Assembly: GCF_001907245.1 (NCBI RefSeq)
Contig: NZ_MQSU01000003.1
Coordinates: 62,001-126,000 of the forward strand
DNA from: Boudabousia liubingyangii
Lineage (GTDB): Bacteria; Actinomycetota; Actinomycetes; Actinomycetales; Actinomycetaceae
DNA length: 64,000 nt
Reading direction: 5' to 3'
The translations under genes were made by a program, and so were the position numbers. This document shows positions 9,325-17,622 of this stretch, one piece after another; position 1 is the first letter of the stretch; each line of letters opens with the position of its first letter. A model generated the notes under the pieces. The model had not been told where the DNA came from. It saw only the letters and a list, made by a program, of their open reading frames with translations, and made no database searches.

Positions 9325-10073
9325 AGCACCATTCCCAACTGCTTAATCAGGGGGCTCTGAGCAGAAACCTCAAAGGTTTCCATCCACGGCTGCGGGTCGG
9401 TCAACTGGCTGGGGGTACCTTCGGCGATCACGGTCCCACGCAGCAGGGCCACCCGGTCACAGGTGACCAGGGCATGGTTCAGGTCGTGCGTGGTCATCAG
9501 TAGGCTAGTGCCCCCATTAGTGAGTTCCCCAAAAAGGACCGTTAAGAGTTCCTGCGTGGGCATATCCAAGCCGGTAAAAGGCTCATCTAGAACCAGTAGT
9601 GCCGGGTCGGTAACCAGGGCGCGCGCAATCAGGATGCGCTGACGCTGACCACCAGAGAGCTCCTGGATGGGGCGTTCAGCAAACTCCCGCATTTTCACGC
9701 GCTCTAGTGCCCGGTAGACGGCCTTCCAGTGCTTCGTGCCGGGAGTGCGCAGCCAGCCCAGCTGACGAGTCAGCCCCTGCATGACCAGCCCACCGACGTT
9801 AATCGGGAAATCCCAGGCCACATCCTGCCGCTGCGGGACGTAACCGATTAGGTCCGCGGCTTTATTGCCGGTTTTCCCCAGCACGCTGATCTGGCCGGCG
9901 GCAGCTGGAATCAGTCCCATCATGGTGCGCAGCAGGGTGGTTTTACCGGCCCCGTTGGGCCCCAGTAGGCCCAGCAGTTCACCTTGCTGGCACTGCAGGT
10001 TCACGCCCTTGAGGATCTGCCGGTTAGAGAGGTTAACCGACAGGTCTTGGATTTCTAATACGGTGTCTTTCAA
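9318..10073 (-). CDS. Metal ABC transporter ATP-binding protein, anchored-repeat type
   Basis: Energises the adjacent permease. The 251-residue ATPase has Walker A GPNGAGKTT near residue 38, Q-loop VPQRQDVAW near 80, signature LSGGQRQR near 140, Walker B LLVLDEPF near 158, and the switch His in MTTHDLNHA near 194. The VPQR and WDFP context is typical of ZnuC/MntA-type ATPases. The only suitable start is a TTG at 10073 with GGGAAAAG upstream. It lies 37 nt after the anchored surface protein gene and overlaps the permease start. Confidence 0.9.
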   Translation of the reverse strand: MKDTVLEIQDLSVNLSNRQILKGVNLQCQQGELLGLLGPNGAGKTTLLRTMMGLIPAAAGQISVLGKTGNKAADLIGYVPQRQDVAWDFPINVGGLVMQGLTRQLGWLRTPGTKHWKAVYRALERVKMREFAERPIQELSGGQRQRILIARALVTDPALLVLDEPFTGLDMPTQELLTVLFGELTNGGTSLLMTTHDLNHALVTCDRVALLRGTVIAEGTPSQLTDPQPWMETFEVSAQSPLIKQLGMVLC

Positions 10074-10110
10074 AACTTTTCCCTATCCCGCTAGCGGGGT
10101 ACTTTGGTGG

Positions 10111-11238
10111 CTATTTTTCTGCGCTGCCGGAGCCGGCTTCAGCTTCTACCTCTGCCTTTGCGGCTTCCCGTGCAGACTTGGACTTGGAGGTGTAGACCAG
10201 TACGCCGGCAATCAGGACTAGGGCCCCGGCCCCGGCGAATCCGATTAGCAGCCAGTTCAGGCCTGAGCCGCTTTCAGCTGGCTGAGGCTGAGCCGGGTTG
10301 GCTTGTCCGCCCTGGTTTTGGTTGGCTGCGGGAGTGGCGGCTGGCTGGGCGGGCTTTTCCGCACTCGCGCCGGCCTGATTGCTTCCGGCCGGGCCGTTAC
10401 CTTCGGCGCTGGCTTCTGCCTGCGGGGCGGGCTGGTTACTGCCGCTACTTGCTAGCGCCGCCGAGGGGGCAGGCACTGCTGGCACTTCGCCCTCCCATTT
10501 CGCATTACGGGCCTGATCTGCGGGCACACCCACCGCGAACTTGAGGACTGTGGAGGCCTGGTAGACCTTTCCGGCGGTATCGGTGCCGGCAATCCCTAGG
10601 GCCAGCTGGTAGACGCCCGGTTCGGTAAAGACCCAGTTGGCGTGCGTGTGAGTATTGAGGTCCACCCAGATGCTCTGCGGCTTGGGGTCACGCTTATCCC
10701 ACAGTTGGACCGGCTTTGAGAAGTTCCCGGACTCTAGGTAAACATTGACATTGCCCGGTCCCTGGGCACCTAGGAAGGTCAGGTTCACGCCCCGGTTTAG
10801 CAGCTTGGTGACCTCTGGGGACTGGGTGTTCCAGCCCAGCCACGGGACCTGGGCGATCTGGGATTGGGGAACCACGTAGACTTTCTGGCCACCCTTAGCG
10901 CCGGTGAAGTCATACTGGCCGTTTTCGGGGACGGTGAGGTGGGCGGCCTGGCCCAGTTCTAGGACTACCGAGGACGGGTCACGCCAAACGGGGGTTTCTT
11001 TACTGTCGTCCCGGACCGCCAGCTGGAACTTGCCGTCGATGACGCGCGGGCCAATATCCATGTGACCCTGGGTGATGGTGACGGGGTCCGTGCTGTAGGC
11101 TTCGTCCTCGTTAACGGTCTGCTTGAGGGGGTCGTCGCCCGGTTCCGCCAAGGCTAGGGGAGCGCTGGTCAGGGGAGTGAGCAGCAGGAGCGTACCGGCG
11201 ACGGCGGTGATCGCTCGCTTAAAGTTCAGTCGTTTCAT
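10111..11238 (-). CDS. Membrane-anchored surface protein of the anchored-repeat transporter system
   Basis: About 375 residues. A signal peptide (MKRLNFKR start, cleavage near APLALA) is followed by an extracellular domain that contains the repeat shared with the neighbouring binding protein (LNTHTHANWVFTEPGVYQLAL, TIGR03769-like 'choice-of-anchor M'). A long Ala/Pro/Ser/Gln-rich stalk follows, then a C-terminal helix (LLIGFAGAGALVLIAGVLVY) and a basic tail. There is no LPXTG motif, so anchoring is by the membrane helix. I chose ATG 11238 over 11265 because GGAAA lies just upstream and the signal peptide then begins properly. It probably displays or stores metal near the transporter, but the function of these domains is unproven. 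Confidence 0.83.
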   Translation of the reverse strand: MKRLNFKRAITAVAGTLLLLTPLTSAPLALAEPGDDPLKQTVNEDEAYSTDPVTITQGHMDIGPRVIDGKFQLAVRDDSKETPVWRDPSSVVLELGQAAHLTVPENGQYDFTGAKGGQKVYVVPQSQIAQVPWLGWNTQSPEVTKLLNRGVNLTFLGAQGPGNVNVYLESGNFSKPVQLWDKRDPKPQSIWVDLNTHTHANWVFTEPGVYQLALGIAGTDTAGKVYQASTVLKFAVGVPADQARNAKWEGEVPAVPAPSAALASSGSNQPAPQAEASAEGNGPAGSNQAGASAEKPAQPAATPAANQNQGGQANPAQPQPAESGSGLNWLLIGFAGAGALVLIAGVLVYTSKSKSAREAAKAEVEAEAGSGSAEK

Positions 11239-11290
11239 TCGTTCTTTTCCTTTCCAGGGCGGCAAAACAGGGGTGCTGGCTGGGTGGGGG

Positions 11291-12895
11291 CTATGACCCT
11301 AGGCAGCGTCGAAGGGAGTCAGCGTTAAAACGCATCAGGTCAAGGTAGGTGGGGACTTTTTCGTCCAGGGTGTCTGAGTAGATGGGGCACACCTTAGCGC
11401 CGGCATCCTGCGCGACCTGCATTAGTTCGGTATTGCGGGAGGCCAGGTAGGGTTCTAGGAAGACGGCGGGCACGCCCTCGTCCCGCATGGTGCGGGCCAA
11501 ACGAACCCGGTCCGCGACTGAGGGCTCTGTGCCCGGGTTCTGGGTGACGAAACCGGCGATCTTCAGGCCGTAGGCGTGGGCCAGGTACCCGTAGGCGTCG
11601 TGGGTAGTGACCAGGGTGCGGCGGCCCGGGGGGATCATATTGATTTGGGTGCGCACGTACTGGTCGATCTGGTCCAACTGCTGCAGGTACTTTTCGGTAT
11701 TTGCCGAATAGGTGGCGGCCCCGGCGGGGTCCACCTGGATGAGGGTGTCACGGATGGACTTCGCGTAGGCTTTCGCATTGCGGACGTCGTGCCAGAGGTG
11801 CGGATCGATCTCACCGTGAACGTGTTTGCCTAGGACCGCCTGTGCTAGCAGGTAGATCTCAGTGCCGGGGCGGCCTAGGAAGCGGAAGGAAGGATCACCC
11901 GGGATGGTCTGCAGCGCCTTGGTGGGCACATAAATCACTGCTTGGGCCGGGTCTAGATCCTTTTGGGTGTACTCGCCGCCGCCCTTGGGGTCGCTGAACA
12001 GGGTCAGGCGGTTCTTATCAACGTCGGCAGTAATATCCACGTGACCACCATCGATCACGGTTTTGCCTTTAAACTGGGTCATTTTGGCCGGGTCGGTACC
12101 CACTACGAAGGTGACGGTCGCGGTGCCGGCGGGTGCTTCCCCGGCGGTGGGGTTCTGGTTACCGCTACCGGGTTTAACGTGTAGGGCGGCCGCGAAATCT
12201 ACCGTGTAAATGCCCGGTTTGCTAAAGGCCCAGGACATGTGGGTGTGTGCATCTAGCGGCAGGGTGGCGGTGTCTTTGGCGTCCACGCCGTCAGCGCTTT
12301 GGAAGTAGATTTGGGGCTGGCCGAAGGTGCCGGTCAGGTAGCCGCTCAGCTCCCCGGGGCCGGTAATTTTGGTGGCCGTAATGGTGGCCTCAGAACTGCG
12401 GTTAGCACCAAAAGCCTTACCTTCCCCGCGGACACGTAAGCCCAGCCAGACGGTGTCTAGGGAGGCGTCCTCGACTAGGGGGATGATTTCGGCGGAGTAT
12501 TTGGCGGCGTCCTCGGCTAGGGCGATATTGGGGGCTCCCGGGGGAAGGTTCGTGTCGATGGCCTTAATCAGGGCGTGCTCTTCGAGCATCATGTAGTTGG
12601 TGAAGGCCGCGTCCGCGTAGGCGACTTCGCGAATATCGCGCAGGGTCGGTTCGTAACTGTGAGGGTCGGCGCCCGGGGGGACTAAAGCCACGACTTTGGC
12701 GCGGTCACCGGCAATATTCTTTGCAATATCAGCAATGATGCTGGTGGAAGTGACAATTTGTGGTTTGGTTTTGGCGTGACTTTCTGAGCTGGAAAAGGGG
12801 ATCAAAAGTAGTGCCAGAAAGATCACGATGATGCTGACAAGAAGAATTGGTAGGGAGCGTGAGGTACGCAGGTGGCCGGTAGCTTTGCGATTCAC
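11291..12895 (-). CDS. Metal-binding protein of ABC transporter with inserted surface-repeat domain
   Basis: A 534-residue cluster A-I (ZnuA-like) binding protein split by an insertion. The N-terminal lobe (IVTSTSIIADIAKNIAGD, then VPPGADPHSYEPT with a ligand His) is followed from about residue 150 to 320 by a TIGR03769-like domain including DAHTHMSWAFSKPGIYTVDF. The C-terminal part resumes with GEIDPHLWHDVRNA (ligand His), VTTHDAYGYLA and FLEPYLASRN, with an Asp near the end (YSDTLDE). A single N-terminal hydrophobic segment without lipobox Cys suggests membrane anchoring. The start is GTG 12895 behind GGGGGA. First gene of the metal operon; two palindromic boxes lie directly upstream. Confidence 0.9.
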   Translation of the reverse strand: MNRKATGHLRTSRSLPILLVSIIVIFLALLLIPFSSSESHAKTKPQIVTSTSIIADIAKNIAGDRAKVVALVPPGADPHSYEPTLRDIREVAYADAAFTNYMMLEEHALIKAIDTNLPPGAPNIALAEDAAKYSAEIIPLVEDASLDTVWLGLRVRGEGKAFGANRSSEATITATKITGPGELSGYLTGTFGQPQIYFQSADGVDAKDTATLPLDAHTHMSWAFSKPGIYTVDFAAALHVKPGSGNQNPTAGEAPAGTATVTFVVGTDPAKMTQFKGKTVIDGGHVDITADVDKNRLTLFSDPKGGGEYTQKDLDPAQAVIYVPTKALQTIPGDPSFRFLGRPGTEIYLLAQAVLGKHVHGEIDPHLWHDVRNAKAYAKSIRDTLIQVDPAGAATYSANTEKYLQQLDQIDQYVRTQINMIPPGRRTLVTTHDAYGYLAHAYGLKIAGFVTQNPGTEPSVADRVRLARTMRDEGVPAVFLEPYLASRNTELMQVAQDAGAKVCPIYSDTLDEKVPTYLDLMRFNADSLRRCLGS

Positions 12896-12907
12896 GTTTG
12901 TCCCCCA

Positions 12908-12922
12908 TGAGAATGATTATCA
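12908..12922. promoter_or_regulatory. Fur/Zur-like box 1
   Basis: TGAGAATGATTATCA, an imperfect 7-1-7 palindrome with one mismatch to the classic TGATAATNATTATCA pattern. It lies 13 nt upstream of the GTG start of the metal-binding protein. Zn- or Fe-sensing Fur-family repressors use such sites; which one is an inference from the transporter. Confidence 0.65.
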
Positions 12923-12929
12923 ACCAATA

Positions 12930-12948
12930 AATGATAACTATTATCATT
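12930..12948. promoter_or_regulatory. Fur/Zur-like box 2
   Basis: AATGATAA-CTA-TTATCATT, a perfect 8 bp inverted repeat around 3 bp, centred 24 bp from box 1. It overlaps the likely -10 region of the metal operon, fitting repression by a dimeric metalloregulator. Confidence 0.7.
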
Positions 12949-13025
12949 CTGTGATAGCAAATTTAGGTTTGTTAGGACCCTAGGTGGATACTTATTTGAT
13001 TTTCGCCTCGAAGTTGGGAAAGTTT

Positions 13026-14807
13026 TCAATAGCCTTTGCTCTGCAAGGCGTATAGGTGTGCGAAACGTCCAGAACTCTCTAAGAGATCTGGAGGGGTACC
13101 TTGCTCTACTAACTTACCTTTTTCTAGGATGAATACTCGATCTGCTTGCAGTGCGTATGAGAGGCGGTGAGTTACGAATATGGCAATATCCTGTGATGCT
13201 TTGGCCATGGTTAACGTATGATTCATTACTTCCGTCTCAGCTAATGGATCTAGGGCCGCTCCGGGTTCATCGAAGAAAATAATGGGAGCGGGTAGTCCTA
13301 GATCCGCTCGGGCTAGGGCAAGTTTTTGTTTTTGCCCACCAGATAGCTGCGAATGGCCTCCTAGCTTTTGTGTTCCGCGCTTTCTGAGTTCGCAATCTAG
13401 TCCGTATTGGACGGCAGCTTGTTTGGCAGTTTCATAACTGCCTTTTAGCTGTCCTTCAATAGAGCCCGCACCTGCTTGGATTTCTTCTAGGAGACTGACC
13501 CGATAGTACGGTGAGCCTTGGTGAGTGCCGGTTGCTTGATCATTAGCGGCAGGGTTTTCTGCCAAAGTTCCGCCTGAATAATGGGCCAGAAGACGACCGC
13601 TGGTAGGTTGGTAAAGTCCAAGCAGAATCTTTAAAAGAGTGGTTTTTCCGCTGCCATTTTCGCCGACGAGGGCGATCGTTTCACCAGCCTCGATTGTAAA
13701 GCTTAAGTCATTAAGGGCCGGGACTTCATGCCCCGGGTATTGGTAGGAAAGGTTCTTTAATTCGAGTTTTTCTAAAGGCGGTTGTAGCTGGTGTGCTGGT
13801 TCTGTTTGGTTTTGGTGGAGGCACTTGAAGAGGTTGGTGTAGAGACCAACTAAGGTGGTTACGCGGGCGACTTCACTAAGGTTTTCACGTAGCCCCAGCA
13901 TTGATCCGAAGATTATCCCTGAAGCCATGAGCAGAGCGCTGATTCCCGCGGTAGGGTTTGCACGTCCAGTTTCGTTTATTAGTAGGAGAATTAGAGTTCC
14001 TAGGTAAAGTAACTGGGTAACAACAAAAGTTAGATTGCTGTAGATTCCGTAGCGTCGTGCAGGCAAGGTAAGTTCAGATGCTTGTTTTTTCAGTGTCTCT
14101 TCGAACCATTGGGTGGCGCCAAGTAGTTGTAATTGTTTGCGGTTAGAGTCGTTCGCCCAAAGAATTTGGCTGGCTCGGAGTTGCGCGCCAGGACTAGCGG
14201 CTTGAAGTATTTCTTGTTGAGTCCAGTGCAGATCCGAGAGGCCGGTCAGCACGCACAAGGTGGCGGGTAGGAAAAGATACCAGGCGGAGGGGGTAAAGGC
14301 GAGTGTGGCAAGTAGTGATCCAAAAGGAACAATTAGGCTTTCAAGCAGTCGAATACTGCTTGCCCAAATGGTTGATATTTCACCTTCTTTGACTCTTAAT
14401 TGCGCCATGGTTTTTTGATACTCTGGGTGATTTTGGAAGTCTAGCCGAGGTTGCTTATTTATCAGGTCCGCAACCTCGTAATCCCACCTAGACCCTAGTC
14501 GAACACGGAGTCGGTATTTGGCACTGATTCCAAAGATAAAGAAGAACCAAGTCCCACTACTTGCTATGGCGAGCACCAGGGCATACGCAACAAGCGAGGG
14601 GGAGATTCCTTGGCCAATTTCTTTAAGAAGCAGGGGGACTAGGGCAGGAACTAAAGCTTGGAAAAGATATCCGCAAGAGCTAAATAAAGTGAGTAGGGTT
14701 AGTTTTGGAAATAAACGGACTGCCGAAGCCATGAATTTTAGGTACAGGCGTATCTGATTTACCGGATGGCTAACTAAGCTGCTTAGCTGTAGGGATCTAA
14801 CGGACAT
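13026..14807 (-). CDS. ABC exporter half-transporter (membrane plus ATPase domains), subunit 2
   Basis: A 593-residue fusion of a six-helix exporter membrane domain (about residues 30-320) and an ATPase domain. It has Walker A GENGSGKTTLLK, signature LSGGQKQK, Walker B IIFFDEPGAALDP and H-loop VTHRLSYA, all catalytically competent; the Gly after DEP replaces the usual Thr. Its ATG overlaps the end of the preceding half-transporter by 11 nt with GGAG upstream, so the two are translated together and probably form a heterodimer. The coding sequence is clearly more AT-rich than the flanking metal operon and peroxidase gene. No precursor peptide or immunity gene lies beside it, so the substrate is unknown. 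Confidence 0.88.
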   Translation of the reverse strand: MSVRSLQLSSLVSHPVNQIRLYLKFMASAVRLFPKLTLLTLFSSCGYLFQALVPALVPLLLKEIGQGISPSLVAYALVLAIASSGTWFFFIFGISAKYRLRVRLGSRWDYEVADLINKQPRLDFQNHPEYQKTMAQLRVKEGEISTIWASSIRLLESLIVPFGSLLATLAFTPSAWYLFLPATLCVLTGLSDLHWTQQEILQAASPGAQLRASQILWANDSNRKQLQLLGATQWFEETLKKQASELTLPARRYGIYSNLTFVVTQLLYLGTLILLLINETGRANPTAGISALLMASGIIFGSMLGLRENLSEVARVTTLVGLYTNLFKCLHQNQTEPAHQLQPPLEKLELKNLSYQYPGHEVPALNDLSFTIEAGETIALVGENGSGKTTLLKILLGLYQPTSGRLLAHYSGGTLAENPAANDQATGTHQGSPYYRVSLLEEIQAGAGSIEGQLKGSYETAKQAAVQYGLDCELRKRGTQKLGGHSQLSGGQKQKLALARADLGLPAPIIFFDEPGAALDPLAETEVMNHTLTMAKASQDIAIFVTHRLSYALQADRVFILEKGKLVEQGTPPDLLESSGRFAHLYALQSKGY

Positions 14808-16557
14808 GGTAGCTCCGGGCTTGTGTATCGTGGAGTGTTCTCACGTATCCGTTAGGGTTAGCTAGGAGATCTTTGGGTGAGCCCTGTTCAACTATTTTGC
14901 CTTCGTGGAGGGCGATAACGTGTTGACATTGGGTGGCTAAATTCATGCGGTGCGTAAGAATGATTGTAGGTGTGGTAAGTTCACTGATTTTTTCGGGAAA
15001 CTTTGCGGCTATTTCTGCATCGAGTGAGGAAGTGGGTTCGTCGAGGATTATTAGATCCGCTTTGTTTTTTCGCGCATGATAGTAGGTGCGGGCTAGGGCG
15101 ATGCGTTGCCATTGTCCACCGGAAAGCTGGGGAGCTTCTAGGTCGCTAAGTCCGGGATTTAGACATGTCTTGATTCCGTTAGGAAGAGTCGCTAGAAGGG
15201 GTTTCAAATCTGCCCAAATGATTGCTTTTTCAAGCAGTACTGGATCAGTATTGGCTTCGTTATTGAGGGTGATGTTTTCAATAAGAGTTAGTGGAAGTTT
15301 GAAAAAATCCTGACTGAGCATGGTGGTTTGGAGATTATCTAGTCCTTGGATTTTGCCTTTAGTAGGGGTAATAGTGCCAGCTAGCAGATTGGCAAGGGTG
15401 CTTTTCCCAGCACCGTTTTCGCCTACGATCGCAATACTACTAACTCCCGAGATTTCAAGTTCGGTTACCTTTAAGGCTGGGGTGTTACTTCCGGGATAGG
15501 TATATTCAAGTTGTTCTGCCCATACAGACGGTAAGTATTCTGAAGGGCTACTAATATGACGTATTTCTAGACCCATCTTGAGGGCTTTCCTATTTGAGGA
15601 TCCCTGAGTGACAGGAATAGGCATTTCGTCTAGGCACTGATTGTGAACGTGACAAGCTGCTAATACGCCGCCTGGCAGCACGAAAATCCCCTGAAATGCT
15701 GGTAGTGCCTGGAGTTCGAATAAGGCTAGTGAGGTAATATTCGGATCTTGGTGTCGGAAGATAATTCCTGCGATGATGATAATGCTGGGCAGGAATATTA
15801 TTGGAAACCGTTTGAGCTCTCGTTTTCGCCAGCGTTTTTCAGTTTTTTCAAGCCGCTCGATTTCTTTACGGTGCGCATTCTTGTATCTTTGCAGCAGCCA
15901 GCTGCTAACCCCATCGGTTCGTATAGAAGCACTGTTTTGCGGATCTAGAATTAGAGTTCTAAGAGATGCGGGCGGCAAGTCTTCGACTGAAGATAGTGTT
16001 GTTTCTTCTGGTTTTGTGCTTTTAGTGAGTAGTGCGCGTGAAGCTATCGCTGTAGCGATAAGGATTCCAATAATCGGGTCAAATACGATAACGCTAACCA
16101 GCACTAAGCTACCTACAATTGTGCCCTGCAGTAATGATATATAGGTCTCAGGTATCCCCGAAACTTGCCAGTTCTGGAATTTGTATACTAGTTGTTCAGC
16201 ATGATCTCCGTGTCCAGGCTTAGCGTGTTGAGACTGTAAACGTTGATATAGATACTGGGTGTATTGGTTGGTGAAAACTAGCATCTGATCCCTAATCAGG
16301 AAATCTACTAGAGCTTCTATGATTAAGAAAGCTGCACCAAAATAAAGTGGCCAAGTATCTAATCGTGGGTTAGCTCCAAAAGCCGCTAGCCCTTTTGCTC
16401 TTATTACATAGCTAAGAGCACTAAGAATTATCAAGAATATTAAGACCGAAAACCTTTTAGGTAAAGCAGAGCGCAGTGCTCGACCGGTCCGGCGAAAGTC
16501 ATATTCAAACATAATATGGTGGCAAGAGTGCTTGGTTTGATTCTGATGGCTCCGCAT
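14797..16557 (-). CDS. ABC exporter half-transporter, subunit 1
   Basis: A 586-residue exporter half with an N-terminal membrane domain (hydrophobic stretches around residues 35-60, 70-90, 145-185 and 255-310) and an ATPase domain from about 345: Walker A GENGAGKSTLAN, signature LSGGQWQR, Walker B LIILDEPTSSLD, H-loop LTHRMNLA. Both ATP sites of the predicted heterodimer look canonical. The start is uncertain: ATG 16557 gives an odd His/Gln-rich leader, while ATG 16512 (MFEYDFRRTGR) looks more like a normal N-terminus; neither has a clear ribosome-binding site. AT-rich like its partner, which suggests acquisition by transfer. Confidence 0.85.
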   Translation of the reverse strand: MRSHQNQTKHSCHHIMFEYDFRRTGRALRSALPKRFSVLIFLIILSALSYVIRAKGLAAFGANPRLDTWPLYFGAAFLIIEALVDFLIRDQMLVFTNQYTQYLYQRLQSQHAKPGHGDHAEQLVYKFQNWQVSGIPETYISLLQGTIVGSLVLVSVIVFDPIIGILIATAIASRALLTKSTKPEETTLSSVEDLPPASLRTLILDPQNSASIRTDGVSSWLLQRYKNAHRKEIERLEKTEKRWRKRELKRFPIIFLPSIIIIAGIIFRHQDPNITSLALFELQALPAFQGIFVLPGGVLAACHVHNQCLDEMPIPVTQGSSNRKALKMGLEIRHISSPSEYLPSVWAEQLEYTYPGSNTPALKVTELEISGVSSIAIVGENGAGKSTLANLLAGTITPTKGKIQGLDNLQTTMLSQDFFKLPLTLIENITLNNEANTDPVLLEKAIIWADLKPLLATLPNGIKTCLNPGLSDLEAPQLSGGQWQRIALARTYYHARKNKADLIILDEPTSSLDAEIAAKFPEKISELTTPTIILTHRMNLATQCQHVIALHEGKIVEQGSPKDLLANPNGYVRTLHDTQARSYHVR

Positions 16558-16610
16558 CTATGAGGAGGTATCTCATAACTAACATTCTAGTCTATGAATG
16601 CACGTTAATC

Positions 16611-16623
16611 TACAATGGATTTT
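16611..16623 (+). promoter_or_regulatory. TANNNT box of a leaderless start (DyP gene)
   Basis: TACAAT at 16611-16616 followed by 7 nt and then ATG 16624, the same spacing as at 5145. It includes the ATG at 16615 inside the box region, which argues that 16624 is the true start. Confidence 0.5.
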
Positions 16624-17523
16624 ATGAGTTACCAAGCTGTACAATCCGGTGTCCTAGCTATTGGCACCCCGCGAAATTCTTACCTTGAATACGACCTCAC
16701 TGAAGCGGGCAAAAAAGACCGCCTAAGCGCCGTCATGACCGCCCTCGAAGCCGTGGGTGGCACTACCCCCATTGCCGGTGCGCAGGTCGTTATTGGTTTC
16801 CGCCCCGAACTGTGGGCCCGCCTAGGCCGCCCCGCCATTAAGGGCCTAACCGGCTACAATCAGGACATCGTTGGTCCCGACGGCTTCACCATGCCCGCCA
16901 CCCAGCACGACCTGATCCTGTGGGTACAGGGCGCGCAGCAGGATTCCGTCTTCGATGTTTCCCGCGACCTATCCAATGCCGTTGCCGAATACTTTGAGCT
17001 AGTTGACTCCACCGACGGCTGGGTCTACCAGCACAACCGTGACCTAACCGGTTTCGTTGATGGCACCGAAAACCCGGCCCCCGCCCAGATCCCCGAAATC
17101 ATTCAGGATCCGGAAACTGGCGGTTCAGTCTTGCTAGTTCAGAAGTGGCCGCACGAGGTTGAAGCCTGGGAAGGCCTAAGCCAGGAAGAGCAGGAAGCGG
17201 TCATGGGCCGCACCAAGGACACTGACGTTGAACTAGAGGACCGTCCGGAAAACTCCCACGTAGCCCGTAACGACCAGGAAGACGTGGGCGACATCCTGCG
17301 TCGCAACACCGCTTTCGGTGGCGCTAAAGAACACGGCACCATGTTTATTGGTGTGGCCGCGAAGAAGGAAATCATGCAGACCATGCTCGAACGCATGGCC
17401 GGCCTGGACGGGGGCCCGCGTGACGCGCTCACCCGCTTCTCCCACGCTGACACCGGCGCCTACTACTACCTACCGCCCGTCACCGAAATCATCGTCCCTG
17501 AGGACGAGGAAGACGAAGACTGA
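16624..17523 (+). CDS. Dye-decolorizing (DyP-type) heme peroxidase
   Basis: Heme enzyme using hydrogen peroxide to oxidise bulky substrates; some members deferrochelate heme. The roughly 299-residue protein carries the DyP signature GFVDGTENP (distal Asp) near residue 145, the proximal His in NSHVARNDQ near 215, and a distal Arg in the block RRNTAFGG near 230. There is no Tat or Sec signal peptide, so it is cytoplasmic (class B-like). The C-terminus is acidic (PEDEEDED) and lacks an encapsulin cargo tag. I chose MSYQ at 16624 because of the upstream TANNNT box. A strong terminator follows the gene. Physiological substrate unknown. Confidence 0.93.
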   Translation: MSYQAVQSGVLAIGTPRNSYLEYDLTEAGKKDRLSAVMTALEAVGGTTPIAGAQVVIGFRPELWARLGRPAIKGLTGYNQDIVGPDGFTMPATQHDLILWVQGAQQDSVFDVSRDLSNAVAEYFELVDSTDGWVYQHNRDLTGFVDGTENPAPAQIPEIIQDPETGGSVLLVQKWPHEVEAWEGLSQEEQEAVMGRTKDTDVELEDRPENSHVARNDQEDVGDILRRNTAFGGAKEHGTMFIGVAAKKEIMQTMLERMAGLDGGPRDALTRFSHADTGAYYYLPPVTEIIVPEDEEDED

Positions 17524-17547
17524 GGCCTGTTAGGTCGCAAATAGCTT

Positions 17548-17580
17548 AAGGGCTCCAACCGTTCTGGTTGGAGCCCTTTG
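17548..17580 (+). terminator. Intrinsic terminator after DyP gene
   Basis: Perfect 13 bp inverted repeat AAGGGCTCCAACC / GGTTGGAGCCCTT with a 5 nt loop, followed by a short T stretch. It also faces the convergent ABC operon and may serve both strands. Confidence 0.85.
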
Positions 17581-17622
17581 CTGTGCAGCCTAGTTAGCGC
17601 GCTGTACTTATTAGTAAACCGC

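Noticed and set aside
12896-16614. Bacteriocin or RiPP cluster around the ABC exporter pair
   Set aside because: No short Cys/Ser/Thr-rich precursor, leader peptide, modification enzyme or immunity gene on either side.
17480-17523. Possible encapsulin cargo peptide at the DyP C-terminus
   Set aside because: The C-terminus is acidic (EDEEDED) and lacks the hydrophobic LxIGSLxG-like tag, and no encapsulin gene is adjacent.
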